Assembly: GCA_037013495.1 (NCBI GenBank)
Contig: CM072809.1
Coordinates: 12,566,501-12,630,500, forward strand
Direction: 5' to 3'
Length of the DNA stretch: 64,000 bases
Source of the DNA: Hippophae tibetana
Lineage: Eukaryota > Streptophyta > Magnoliopsida > Rosales > Elaeagnaceae
Shown here: piece after piece, positions 48,001 to 60,760 of the stretch
How positions within the stretch are numbered: position 1 is the first letter of the stretch
Layout: every line of letters begins with the position of its first letter
Notes under the pieces: model-generated
Seen by the model: only the letters and a program-made list of their open reading frames with translations
Databases searched by the model: none
What the model was told of the DNA's origin: nothing
Program-made: the position numbers and the translations under genes

Positions 48001-48538
48001 GGATCAGTGGGTCGTGGTATTATCATGAAGAAGAATGACAACACACAAATCATGGGGTATTGTGATGCTGATTGGGCAGGGAATGCAATTGATCGCAAGT
48101 CCACCACTGGCTACTGTACATTTGTCGGTGGAAACTTGGTCACATGGAAGAGTAAGAAGCAAACTGTGATTGCCAGATCAAGTGCCGAAGCAGAGTATCG
48201 TGCAATGGCTTCAACTGCGTGTGAGTTGATATGGCTTAAAGGTCTTCTGTGTGATTTAGGTGTTCCTACAACTCTTCCTATGTCCTTATTTTGTGACAAT
48301 CAGGCAGCTATGCATATAGCATCAAACCCAGTGTTTCACGAGAGGACGAAACACATTGAAGTTGATTGTCATTACGTTCGTGAACAAGTTCAATCACAGG
48401 TGATTCAGACACATTATACAAAAAGCTTCGACCAACTGGCTGACATCTTCACCAAGCCCTTGGCTTCTCATCAATTTCAACGACTTTTGTCCAAGCTTGG
48501 ATCCATAAATCTTCTGGATCCAGCTTGAGGGGGAGTAT

Positions 48539-48873
48539 TGGATATTAGTTCTTAATTCAAAGAATAAACACAAGGACCTTAATTCAAGGAATAAAACAAG
48601 GAGCTTAATTCAAGGAGTAAAACAAGGAATCCTTAATTCAAGGAGTAAAACAAGGAATCCTTAATTCAAGGAGTAAAACAAGGAATCCTTAATTCAAGGA
48701 GTAAAACAAGGAATGCTTAATTCAAGGAGTAAATCAAGGAATGCTTAATTTAAAGAGTAATTGAAGGAATAAAATTTCCTTATAAATAGCTATACAATTG
48801 TAATGAAAACATGAAGAAAATAATACAAACTAGAGAACTCTTTTGTGTAGAGTTATTTCTTGTTTTTTCTACA
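48539..48873 (+). repeat. 3' LTR of the young Copia element
   Basis: 335 bp, essentially identical to the 5' LTR except that it has one 28-bp unit fewer. Confidence 0.97.
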
Positions 48874-50461
48874 ATATTTATAATCAATTTTTTTATTATA
48901 TTATACGATTTTTACCGATATATTTAATCAATTCAATATTACACCAAACATACCTTAAATATTCACACGTTAAGTTGATACTGTGACATGATAAGTAACT
49001 CAAAAGAGACAACATAAGTGATATAAAATTACATATTTTTTAAAATAATTACATTAATTACTCATAATTGAGATTTTAATTTTAGAAATTTTATATAGCA
49101 ACATGCCATTGAGTTAATTGGCTAATTTTTTTAGAGTGACTATGCAAGTCTCATGTTTATTTTAAAAATAATATTTATATCACATATTTTTTTTTATAAT
49201 AATTTAGTTATATTATTATTAAAATATAACGATATAAATAAATTATTATTTTTTATGTTTTTATTTAATTTTTTCTATTATAACTTATTAAAGTTAAAAA
49301 AATGAAATAAAAACATAAAACACTTAAATTCAACCAATTCTTCTAAATATTTTACATTCTCAATTATATATAATACACTTATTTATATGATTTTATTTTT
49401 AACTCCTTAAAAAATATGTGTTTAAGTTATGAAAAAAACATATGATGAATAAAATATATTCTTTTTCTTAAATGATTAAAAATAAAATTATATGTATGAA
49501 AAGATCTTATCATACAATTAAATTGATATTTTATTCAAAACAAGAAAAAATTATCCAAAATTCTATTTGTCAATTATAATTAATTTCATATCATTAACAC
49601 TTTTATAAATAACAATCTCCTACTTTTAGACTTAAAAAATCTTCTATATACAATCAAGAGAAAACACACAAATGATTCATTAAAAAAATGAATTACAAAA
49701 AAAAACAAAAGCATATATACAAACTTGGAACGACTAGCTTCAATCTTTTCCCCCAAGGCATGTGGAAGTGCAAACTTGTTTATAGCTTATGAAAGAAAAA
49801 AAGTACCGATCAGTAATTTTGACATGATAAACCAATATGCCAAAATCTTGAAGAAAGACACGTAAAAAAACAAACAAAATATATAAAACAATGGGGTATA
49901 TAATATAAAAAAAAATAATCTACTCTCTTTTTTACTAAAAGAATATGGATATACTGTAATATTTACTCTTAAACTATTTATTTATATAATAATGATATTA
50001 TTTATTTTTTATTCGTATATAATGATATATGACATAATCTTGAATCGTAAATAATAATAAAAAATCAATAAGATTTTGTATTTGAAAAAAATAATATTAT
50101 AGAGATGAATTCAATTATAATTATTAATAATATTATAATTTATATCTATTAAATTGTGATTAATAAATTTTTTTTTTCAAAATAAAAAAACTACTATCAT
50201 TCTAAAAAACAGAACACATCATCAAGTGGTTACTTTAAAATTTACCTTCGCCTAAATTATTAGGAGTAATATTGATAGTAAAAAAAAAGTGAAAAAGAAC
50301 AACAATAAATTAAAGTGATCGTACTTTTTCCTATAATTTAAGCTATTTCACTATCTAGTATAGATCACAAAACTTTCCATGAATTTATAAAAGCAGTATA
50401 AAGCTTCGTTAATCCCAAGGACTAGGTGGTCATTTGCCCCCAAATCCGACCACTAGTACTA
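48874..50461. other. A+T-rich intergenic DNA and 3' flank of the HIPP gene
   Basis: Poly-A/T-rich sequence without coding potential. The part right of about 50200 is the probable 3'UTR and downstream flank of the leftward HIPP gene. Confidence 0.5.
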
Positions 50462-51837
50462 TTACATCACTGAGCACCAATTTGGATTTTCATCACTAAA
50501 CAGCTCCAAGGAATCCGACGGCCTTAATGAATAAGACTTCCCATCATAGCCTGAAGGTTCAACTTCGATTTCGTAATCATAAACATGAGAATTAGAATAC
50601 GTTGGTGGTGGTGCAGAGTAGTAGGATGCACTGTATCTATTAGTAGGGTACGCCGTATTGTAGCTCATCTCATAAACTGGAGGCGGGTAGTAGTCATCAT
50701 GAGGGTATTGATACACATAATGACATGGAGGATTTTGATTCCCTGGAGCCAGAACCATACGAGGCATATGTGCAGAATGAACTTGACCATGGTGCTTAAT
50801 AAGTGGTTGTTGCGATCCACTGCTTGGTTGTACATCACTAGGATGTGCACCCTCATTAACATTAGCATTGTTGTTATCGTTTTTCCCTTTTTTCTTCTTT
50901 TTCTTCTTTTTACCACCACTTCCACTACCTGAGGCATTTCCATCACCATTCTCAGCTCCGCTTTCATTTTTCTCAGCCCCAGGTACCTGGCTACCGGATG
51001 GGAAAGTGACAGTTTTCTTTCCTTCCTTGTTCTTACCAGGTTCTTGGATTTGTACTTCGACTCCCTCAGTTTCTTTAAGACTACTCTGTTTTGCTTTTTC
51101 TTCTTCATTGCTGCTTTCTTCAGAACTTTCTTCTGGTTCGCTTTGTTTCTCTTTTTTCTTAATTTTAGATTTTTTTTTATTTTTCGAATTAGACTTTTTA
51201 GGCCATAGCTCTGCATGTTTGCCTTTCTTCACTAGTTTCCTTATTAAAGTCTCAGAGTCTATGTTTCCAATTACCGTCACTCTCTGTTGCCTCAAGTCTA
51301 TGTCTGTTTTGTAAACTCCTGAAAACCAGTTAAAATTATTAACTTTTGTTCAACAAGTAGTGGAATTTTCAACAAATTAATCACGACCCAGAATAGAAAA
51401 TGAGAAAAACAGGATATTTCAAAAGCTCAAAAGTTTTGCCCTTTGATACAAAATAATAAAATATAACTAAAAATAGCAGTAACTACAAAGCCCAGATGAC
51501 AAAATCAGTTAATAGATGTATGATTGAGATAATAGCCAGATTAAAACAAACTTTAATGAAGATAGTACGAGGAATTTGGGCTTTAAGGACTACCGTCAAT
51601 GTTCTGCAAGATTTTTTTGACTTTTCTTTTGCAACCTTCACAATGGATGGAGACTTTCAAAACCCATATCTGAAAACACAGAGAGATATGTAAGAAACAC
51701 GTTGAGAAATGAAAACAATTAGAAAAAGACGAGACATGCATGCTGTTAAAAACAACCATGCTTTGTACCTTGTATTTGAGAGGTGCTGAATTTTCTTCAA
51801 CTTCTTTAGGTTCTGTTTTAGTTTCAGCTGTTGCCAT
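50462..51837 (-). CDS. Heavy metal-associated isoprenylated plant protein (HIPP), three exons
   Basis: Minus-strand exons 51837-51769, 51669-51594 and 51318-50462 are joined by two GT-AG introns (99 and 275 nt), giving 333 aa. The N-terminus is MATAETKTEPKEVEENSAPL. The HMA domain (about residues 24-90) has the metal-binding motif IHCEGCKRKV (CxxC), then NIDGVYKTDIDLRQQRVTV and LIRKLVKKGKHAELWP. A long lysine/glutamate/serine-rich linker follows, with poly-lysine runs, then a proline/tyrosine-rich part (YYPPPVYEMSY, YYSAPPPTYS). The protein ends in the CaaX box CSVM (after ENPNW), a farnesylation signal. HIPPs bind metals or protein partners and attach to membranes or enter nuclei. They are tied to metal balance, stress and pathogen susceptibility. 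The start at 51837 is the first in-frame ATG that keeps the HMA reading frame; a longer upstream ATG (51864) adds only nine residues. Family assignment is firm, the subgroup is not. Confidence 0.95.
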
Positions 51838-54800
51838 TAGGAGTCTGAGGCGGACAGAAACCAAAGTCCAAAGAGCGTGTAATTAAATGGAAATGCTTCA
51901 CAATGAAGTGAGGTCCCTTTTTCAAAGAGAGAACTCTAGATACGCGGATTATAGTAAAATACTTAATATCACCCCATGCTATTTAATATCAATACACAAC
52001 TTATATATCAAAAATTTACAAATCAATCATTATCTTTGAAAATAAACGGTTTAACTTTTTTAATTTTGGGTTTAGTTTAATTAGTGTCATAAATTTAAAA
52101 AAATAGTTAAATAAATTTAAATTATGATTTTTTTATTAAAATAGAATATAAGAATACATAAATGAGATTAGTGATTTTTTTTTATAAATGTTAGTAATAT
52201 TATAACCGTTTGACACCAAATAAAACTATATTATATTTACATTAGGACATTTTTATATCAAAGTTTTTTTACTTTGTATCATCGAAAAATAATTCGAATT
52301 TTTTTAATACATATGATTTTTTTTCCTTTCCAAACTGTTTTATTTGTCTTACCTTGAAATAATTAAATTAATTTTAATTAATTAAATATATATTTAATAA
52401 ATATGTTTTTCTTTATATATAACGTATAATTTCAATAATAATATGTTAATTGAATTAATTAAATTATGTTTGTTAAGTATGTAACGTATTGGACTCAACA
52501 AAATAATTATATAATTGAAATACATTTAAATCTACTTTTTTTCCAATATTAATACTGCAACTTACATATCGCATATTCTACTTTTTTATATTTTAATAAA
52601 ATTTAATTAAAAATTAAAAATTTATACAAGTTGATCGAATTTACTACACATATTCAATCTTCAAATCATCCGATACAAAAAAAGTTGCTTAGAAATTACT
52701 ATGGGAAGGAAAGATCAAGTGGGGTCTTAGAAATTTGGTGGTTTGTTGAGGTGGTATTTATACATGCAATTGATGTACATTTTAGTAATTAATTCTTGAG
52801 TAATTTTATTGTACATACTGAGAATGCATCTTGATTAACGTGTTGATTTTTATAGGTATTATAAGTGAATTTTAATTGTAGGATACAAAATCATTAACAT
52901 TTATTAATGATAAATTTATTCAATAGTAATGATACACATGATAAATAAAAATAAATTTGATATAGATGTTTTCGAACCAAAGTTTAAATATGTATTTAAA
53001 ATTGTCCAAAAATTATTAAAATTCATAAATAATGAGTTGAGACAGGCTAATAAATAATACTTAAAATAAAAAATGTTTAAATAAATATATAAATTAATAT
53101 ATACGAGATACAAGTGAAAACATATATTAATATATTAATATAATTATACATGTCTTAAAATTGTTACTACATAATTAAATAATACTTAAAATTGTCTCCA
53201 TTTTCAAAATTAATAAAAAAAAATCAAATTGATAATACAAATATCCGAATCTACAATTAAAATATCTATTTGTAATATTAAGGTATTATTACAAAAACAA
53301 AAACTATTGTAGTAATGTCATTATACTTTATAGGTTATGAGTGAATATTGATAGAATACTAAAATAATGTTTTTAAACATGAATCATATTTATAAACCAT
53401 ATGAATGTTATATGGCCTTTTATCTAGAATCCTTTCATACAGGCTAGGAATATATTAACTCGTTAGTCTATATATATATCTCTAGTATCAATAATAAAGA
53501 ATTTAAATTTTATATTCTATTTAACATTTATATAGAAACCCGTTTTCAACTCTTCAAACCTTAACTATAATAACTTTGAATAAAAATGTTTTTATACTTT
53601 AAAATATTGACATCTTGTCTGTTATATTTTTATTTTAATTTTGAAAAAAATATTGAGTTTTTAATTCCCGTACTTGTGTTTTTATAACTTATTCGAAAAA
53701 AAAATGTATTGAAAACAGTTTTAAAACTTTAATTAGCAATGTTTTGTCATTTTTATTTTCACTACGCCCGTAGCTTTTAGTAAAAGAGTTTTTACTATGA
53801 ACGATTACAAATTGACTCAAAATCTTTATTTATTTGCCATTAAATAAAAAATATTAAAAAATTGTATTACAATTCACGTATAATATACATATATCTTATA
53901 TCTTATCAATACTATATATAAAAATCTAAATAATGTATTATAATTTTTGAATAAAATTATTTATACATTTTTTAAAATGATTATCATTGCTTTTAACCTC
54001 TTAGTTATCCAATAACTTAGTTAAGATTCTTATTTTTTATCAATTAAATAATAAATAATTAGTTTTTAAAATATTTACAATTATCTTAAAGAATATTTAA
54101 AATAAATATTATAATTTAATTAAAATAAAATTTAATAATATTTATTGTTAATATTTTAAGAAATTACTTATAACTATAGTGTTAATGTATATATGTTAAC
54201 AGAGATATAATAATGTATATGATATCTATTAATAGATATATATATGTTATGAGTTTTAATCACATTTAATTTAATTTTATCTTTTATATAAATGTAACAT
54301 GTATATTTTTTAAGAGACATAATATAATACAATTATTCAATATTTTTTAACAGATAGTAATATTTTTTCTTATTTTACTCGTGTTTATTATTTATTAAAA
54401 AAATTATATATTGATTAGTATAATGATTTTTATTTTTTTTAATTATTTTTCTACGTTTTTGTTTTAATTACAACCATTCTGATTGGAACCAACGTAAGTT
54501 ACTCTCTCATCACCCTTCTCTTTACGTCAGTTTTGAGGTTGCCTTTCTTCTAAATAAACTTCGTCACCTCCTCTCTCTAAATCGCCTTCTCTACTGTGAT
54601 AAACATCTTATCACTTAGTAAAGAAAAAAATGAGTGTATAGAAAACATTTTATAAATGAAGTAATAAAAATTTTATTTTATTTTTGAAAAGATAATAAAA
54701 AATTAATTTAAAAATGAGTAATACATTTTTAATTTATTAGCAAATACTTCATTTTCTTTATGTCCATTTGTGCATGCAAATGTCTAATGCAATGACAGCT

Positions 54801-56244
54801 TAAGGAGAATCGAGGTCTAAGATGAAAGATAAAATCATGACCTTAAATATTTTTCATGTTAAACTAATATAAATAGAAATCTTTATTTTTATTTTTAACA
54901 ATTTATTTAAACATATACAAATAACAACTTACACTTTTAATTAAGCATAAAAAAATTAAGTCATAACAAAAATATATATACACTAAATTGTTAAATATAT
55001 ATTTATACATTCAATAAATAAAATTAGAAAAATATAAAACGATAAAATTTATGGTATTAGACAAAGATTGATATTATAAAAGAAAAAAGAAAAATTGGAT
55101 AACTAAAGAGAAGTTTTTTCAAATATTAATAATAAATTAAAATGTAAAAAAACTAAAAAAAAAATAATAAATAAATATATTCAATTGAAATTTGTTTGTA
55201 AGAAATAGGATGAACAAATTTTGTTAAATAAAATTACAATTTGTTTTTGAAGGGAGAAATGAGCTTTGAAAATATATTAATATATTATTTGGAAAATATT
55301 TGAAGTAAAACGAAAAGTTTATAATTATGCGAGTGTTTATTTCTAACTAAGAAAACATGTACATAAAATAAAAGTTAAAAGTTAAAAAGTCAGTTTTAAC
55401 TATATATGAGTTATATATATATAATCTCAATAAATTAATTAAGAAAAAAAAGACAATATTTAGAAATAGCTATAGGGAAAAAACACAATTACATGAAATT
55501 TATTACTTAAAGTTTTAAATAGTTCTTAATATAGATTTTTTTTTTACATAAAAAATGTAAGAGGTGAGTTGCATGTAACATTTTTTTAATTAATTAATAA
55601 TATGTAAAATAATATTCAATTAAATATATTTTTAAATTTTAATATATTTTGAAACATTAATTAGGGCCTTCAGGAGGGGTCTAAGATAGTTACATCATCT
55701 GCCTAAAAGACAAGACATCCTTGATTTTGGTTCAAACCTTATTTATAAATGCGTAAATAAAAAAAACTTACTAAATTGATTCGAGGAGTTTAGGAGTAAA
55801 ATTGATTTCGGAAGTTAGAATTTTAGATGTAACTTGTAAAACGATTTGAGTTGGTTTAGTTTATTTTACTTAATCCATTTTATCTTAAATGAATTATATC
55901 AAGTTAATTTGTTTGATAATTTTTAAATAAATTGAATTGAATTAAAACTATTTTTATGAATTGCATTACTCATTTAATTTATTTATTTTTACAACTAGAT
56001 TTTTTATTAAAATGTTTTTATACAACAAAGAAAAACATTTTTTTTCAAATAAAAGATTTTGTTTTAAACATTTAAACTCAAAAATTTCATTCAATTCATT
56101 ATAATTTCCCCAAAAAATACAAATCAAAACAGATTTAGTTGTTTAGTAAAAAAAATGTTTGAGAAAAAAATATTTAAAAAAATTCATCCAAAAAATAATA
56201 TTCAACCAAACAAATTATGATTAGTAGAAAAAATTGTTAAATAA
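51838..56244. other. Long A+T-rich intergenic region, no gene seen
   Basis: 51838-51960 is the presumed leader and promoter of the HIPP gene. The rest is very A+T-rich. A pyrimidine-rich, less A+T-rich patch at 54480-54600 looks leader-like but has no coding frame after it. A SINE-like patch near 55665-55790 is listed separately. Confidence 0.5.
55665..55790 (+). mobile_element. Possible tRNA-derived SINE fragment
   Basis: GGTTCAAACC (about 55730) is a perfect Pol III B box. About 45 bp upstream, GGTCTAAGATAGTTACATC stands where an A box would be, similar to a tRNA-Lys-type TCTAGCTCAGTTGG. The patch is G+C-richer than its surroundings and is followed by an A-rich stretch (AAATAAAAAAAAC near 55755). 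No cloverleaf with paired acceptor stem was found, so it is not a tRNA gene. No target duplication fixed. Confidence 0.4.
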
Positions 56245-56261
56245 CACTACTACAAAAAATG

Positions 56262-57072
56262 GTATTTAAGTTGCTATGTAAAGTCGATTCGATGTAGAAC
56301 CAACACTATCCACGTTGAACGTAGTGTTGGTTGATGTGGAGAACCGATACTACACACATGGATAGTGTCGATTCGCCACATCAACAGACGCTATCTACGC
56401 AATTAAATTTTTTTTTTGTCAATTATTATTTTGTTTAAACTATATATGCATATACGTTACGTACTATAGAAAAAGAAAAAAAATAATAACTTTAGAATAA
56501 TATTTAATTAAAAATATATATATATATATATATATACAAAAATTAAATAAAGATATATTGTAGGTACTTATATAAATTTAAATATCCAAACAAATAAACA
56601 AAATTATATAATTTTTAAAACTAATTTACTATTTATATCTAATTTAAATTCTAAAGAATTAAATAAAATAATAATTAATTTTAATTGTATTTACTTCATC
56701 CATTTTTTTTAAAATTATATAATTTTGTTTATTTGTTTGGATATTTAAATTTATATAAGTACCTATAATATATCTTTATATTAATTTTGTGTATATATAT
56801 ATATATATATTAATTAAATATTATTCTAAAGTTATTATTTTTTATTTTTCTATAGTATGCATATATACTTTAAATAAAATAATAATTTACAAAAAAAAAA
56901 AATTTAATTGCGTGGATAATGTCGATTGACGTGGTGAACCGACGCTATCTGCATGTGTAGCATTGGTTGACGTGGCAAACCAACACTATCCCCGTGTGTA
57001 GCGTCGGTTGATGTGGAGAACCTACGCTACACACACGGATAACATCAGTTCGCCACATCAACTGACGTTATC
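56262..57072. repeat. Foldback at the left end of the CACTA element
   Basis: 56262-56628 is largely the reverse complement of 56706-57072 around a loop of about 77 nt. Matching parts include AAATTATATAATTTTT near both inner edges, ATTTAAATATCCAAACAAAT against ATTTGTTTGGATATTTAAAT, and the outer GATGTGGAGAACC words. (TA)n runs occur in both arms (about 56513-56536 and 56790-56811). Such a complete foldback is more than the usual scattered subterminal repeats. It may be a CACTA-derived MITE nested at, or duplicated from, the terminus. Confidence 0.8.
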
Positions 57073-57390
57073 CACCTATTATATCTGTTCGACTCATTTT
57101 TATACAGAAACCCAATTTCTTCATTTCTCTTCTTCATTTTCTCCCAAAACCAAACTCACACCCACCTTATTTCTCAATTTCCGGCCACCTCTGACCACCA
57201 TTTGCAACGTCGTTTTGTGGGTTATATTCCTCTTCTCATTATCTTTCAGATCTACTATTTTTTTAAGCGAAATACTCAAATTTTTTATACTCATTTTTTC
57301 ACTTATTCTCACTTATAAAATACCATTTTCTTCTTTTTCCTCCATTTAGTCACTTCATAACATTCTTTTAAGTATTTATATTAATTTTGT

Positions 57391-57990
57391 AGCTTATTAT
57401 TCAATTTTTTATTTTTTGTATAAATTTTTTATTTAGGTATGTGATTTATTTTACTTGTTATTATGTTTGATTTATTTTATGTAGAAATAATATCTGAAAA
57501 TGTTGTGGGTTTGATGGATTATATATATTTATTGTTCGTGGATAAATTTATTTATATATAAATAATTATATTTTATTAAGTAGAATTTGCAGCTTATTAT
57601 TTAATTTGTTTTATTTTTTGTATAAATTTTTGATTTAGGTATGTGATTTATTTTGCTTGTTATTATATTTGACTTATTTTATGTAGAAATAATATCTGAA
57701 ATGTTATGGATTTGATGGATTATATATATTTACTGTTCATGGATAAATTTATTTATATATAAATAATTATATTTTATTAAGTAGAATTTTGCAGTTTATT
57801 ATTTAGTTTGTTTTATTTTTTTTTTATAAATTTTTGATTTAGATATGTGATTTATTTTGCTTGTTATTATGTTTGACTTATTTTATGTAGAAATAATATC
57901 TGACATGTTGTAAGTTTGATGGATTATATATATTTACTGTGCGTGGATAAATTTATTTATATATAAATAATTATATTTTATTAAGTAGTG
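57391..57990. repeat. Three tandem copies of a unit of about 200 bp
   Basis: Copies start at 57391, 57591 and 57793 (AGCTTATTAT / AGTTTATTAT). Each contains GTATGTGATTTATTTT-like, TTATTTTATGTAGAAATAAT, TTTGATGGATTATATATATT and TATAAATAATTATATTTTAT. Copies differ at a few percent of positions. They lie between the leader and the first transposase exon of the CACTA element, probably in an intron. Confidence 0.95.
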
Positions 57991-58518
57991 AATAGAGGAA
58001 AAATAATATATATTTTTTAAATTTTTATACGTACGCGCTATCTATTGACTCTTAAAAATATATATTTATAAACTCAATAATTTAAATAATATATATATAT
58101 ATATATATATTTAATAAAAATCAAATAATAACTAAAAACTAAGTATTATTATTATTATTATTATTTATATATGCTACTTATGTGTTAAAATATTAAATAT
58201 GTTACTATAGTAGTCCCTACTTCTATAAAATATTATATACGTATAATTAATATTACTTTTTAATTATGATATAGTAACATGTTTAGAAATTAGAATCAAC
58301 CAAAGTGATTGGTTTTTATATATTCATGTTGGCATGCTACTTATTTTTTAATTTGTATAGAAATGATTTTGTAAAATGATTAAAATGATAACTGTTTTGT
58401 ATTATGTATTTTTTGATATATATTCTAATAATTAGAAAATTTATATATAATAATACTTGAAATATATTCATTGGATACATAATTAAGTAATATGTTTAAT
58501 TAATGTCATTAATAGAAA

Positions 58519-60060
58519 ATGGACAAATCTTGGATATCAAAGTGTAGAATTGAGCAAGACTATATTTCTGGAGTTGAAAGTTTCATGGAATTACTTGTAG
58601 AAATAGTAATCCTGGAACTAGTATGATTTGATGCTCATGAGTTAAATGTAAAAATGAGCAATTTCACGAATTTGACGAGGTTAAGTATCACTTTATCCGT
58701 AATGGTATTCTTTTGAGCTATAAATGTTGGTATTATCATGGAAAAAATATTGATAATACTCATGAGGAGAAGATAAATAAGAATGTGAGTGGATTACATA
58801 CATCTTATCATAAGGTACAGACATAAAATATGTTTCATGGTGTTGAAGATGAATTACGCGAGGATGATCCCGAAACCTTTAAAAAACTTATAGAAGATGC
58901 CGAAAAACTATTGTATCCAAACTGTAAAAAATACACTAAAATGTCGGGATTGGTTTATTTGTACAATATGAAGGAAAAACATGGTTTTTCTGACAAGAGA
59001 TTCACAGAATTACTATATCTACTAGTCGATATATTTCCTGAGGGTATTGAATTGTCATCTTCAATGTATGAAGTGAAGAAATCTCTTAGTCGATTTGGCA
59101 TGGAATATCATAAGATTCACGTTTGTCCAAATGATTGCATTCTTTATAGAAAAGAATATGAGACATTACATGATTGTCCTATGTGTAAAGAATCGATATG
59201 GAAGCATAGTACAAATGAGAGTACAACATATAAGAAAGGCGTGCCTGCAAAGGTTCTTTGGTACTTTCCTCTGATTCCTCGCTTTCAAAGGTTGTTCAAT
59301 AGTAAAGATACATCAAAGATGTTGACTTGGCATTCAGATAATCGATCTGATGATGTGATGTTATGTCATCCTTATGATTCTCCAAATTGGAAAGTAGTAG
59401 ATAACTTATCTCTTCAATTTTCATCTGATCCGTGCAATCTTCGTCTTGCCATTGCTGCTGATGGAATTAATCCACGTAGTTCCCTCAGTAGTAGATATAG
59501 CTGTTGACCAGTAATTATGATAACATACAACCTTTCTCCCTGGTTGTGTATGAAAAGAAAATTCATGATGTTAACATTATTGATCTCATGACCGAAACAA
59601 CCCGGTGTTGATATTGATGTATATTTGCAGTCTCTAATAGATGATTTAAAGACATTGTGGAATGATGGTATAAATGTTTACGATGCACATAAAAAAGAAC
59701 ACTTTAACTTGAATGGGGTCCTTTTATGGACAATTAATGATTTTTCTACCTATGGAAACTTATCAGGATATGCAACAAAAGGTTACAAGGGATACCCTAT
59801 ATGTAGTGATGGAACTTTTGTAACTTCTCTTGTTCACGGACGAAAGATGTCTTATAGAAGACATAGAAGATTTTTGTCATCTGGACAGAAATTTAGATAT
59901 CAAAAGAGGTGTTGAGATATTAAGGCAATTGAATGGTATGACATTCAAACGATATGGAAAGATGAAAAAAAACTCACTAAGGTAGGGAAACGAAAGAGGT
60001 CAACTAATGAAATGGGTGAAAATGAAAAAGAGTTTGAACCGACTTACCATGGTTGTTGAA
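58519..60060 (+). pseudogene. TNP2-like CACTA transposase, interrupted
   Basis: It begins with a transposase-associated domain (MDKSWISKCRIEQDYISGV at 58519), whose usual CPCxxC zinc motif is not preserved before a stop. An open stretch 58830-59507 then carries the N-terminal half of the Transposase_21 (PF02992) region: VCPNDCILYRKEYETLHDCP with CxxC, KGVPAKVLWYFPLIPRFQRL, LTWHSDNRSDDVM and LRLAIAADGINPRSSLSSRY. Another open stretch 59625-59915 continues it: DDLKTLWNDGINVYDAHKKE, WTINDFSTYGNLSGY, GYKGYPICSDGTF and HGRKMSYRRHRRFL. After about 59930 the rest of the transposase is lost. It encoded the enzyme that binds and cuts the CACTA ends. Stops at the domain joints and a truncated 3' part make it non-functional. 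Confidence 0.88.
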
Positions 60061-60069
60061 AAAAAATCA

Positions 60070-60480
60070 ATATTTTGGGAATTACCTTATTGGAAAGACC
60101 TACAATAAATGGATTGAGGTTTACGACTCAAGCTAGGGACAAAGTCCGAGTAAATCAAAATAGTGGTGTGAAGATGGTTACACAAACTATGAAATTTGCC
60201 AGTTCAAAAGATGTTAATCCTGTACTTTCTGATAGAACATATTATGGTATAATACAAGAGATTTGAGAATTGGATTATGAGGTCTTCCATGAAACAATTT
60301 TCTTGTGTGATTGGGTCGAAGATGTTATCAATGTTGGATATAAAATAGATGATTTTGGATTTACCCTTTTAAATTTATCCAAGATAAGTCACACTAATGA
60401 TCCTTTCACGGTAGCACTTCATGCAAAACAAGTATTTTACGTGAATGACAAATTGATCCAAGATGGTCTGTTGTGTTAAC
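60070..60480 (+). pseudogene. DUF4216-like tail of the CACTA transposase gene
   Basis: 60075-60266 ends in SDRTYYGIIQEI, the start of the DUF4216 hallmark (YYGxIxEIxELDY). After an in-frame TGA the same frame continues from 60270 with LDYEVFHETIFLCDWVEDV, DDFGFTLLNLSKISHTNDPF and HAKQVFYVNDKL. DUF4216 normally follows the TNP2 catalytic part and DUF4218. That intervening region is missing here, so a deletion of more than 1 kb has joined the two. Confidence 0.85.
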
Positions 60481-60760
60481 GCCTCCACAAAAAGAGTTTT
60501 ACCATTGTGATGTTGTATGCTTGATACATTAACCAATATTAATAATTTCTCAAATAAATTGCCTAATGTATGTGATGATCTAATTAATGATGATGATTCT
60601 TTGCCATGGGCTCGAAGTGATTGTGAAGGAATATATGTATACGATAAACAACCTAATTAAACATAACGTATGTTCTATATTATTGTAATAACTCTTATAT
60701 ATATGTATGTTCCTAAAATTGTCAATTAATTTATATTTCTTCATTTTTTGTAGATATCTC

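Larger units (their letters stand above)
44685..48873 (+). mobile_element. Young Ty1/Copia LTR retrotransposon
   Basis: The LTRs are 44685-45047 and 48539-48873. The primer-binding site TGGTATCAAAGC (initiator tRNA-Met) follows the 5' LTR directly, and a purine tract (GAGGGGGAG) precedes the 3' LTR. One long open frame (45115 or upstream 45034 to 48528) carries, in order, a UBN2-type gag, a CCHC zinc knuckle CQHCNHTGHVKDTC, a protease motif VVDSGATDHM, integrase C-terminal sequence, reverse transcriptase (YVDDLIITG), and RNase H ending in the usual DIFTKPL. MAGDKPLGSEAESS (45115) is the likelier start, since the upstream ATG overlaps the primer site. The LTRs are almost identical except for the number of 28-bp repeats, so insertion was very recent. 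The 8-bp ATATTTAT flanks both ends. The element is nearly whole but broken, with about one break. Confidence 0.97.

Noticed and set aside
50585-51314. Several long open frames on the plus strand and alternative minus frames over the HIPP gene
   Set aside because: They are shadows of the lysine/glutamate-rich HIPP exon 3. The HMA domain and CaaX box support only one frame.
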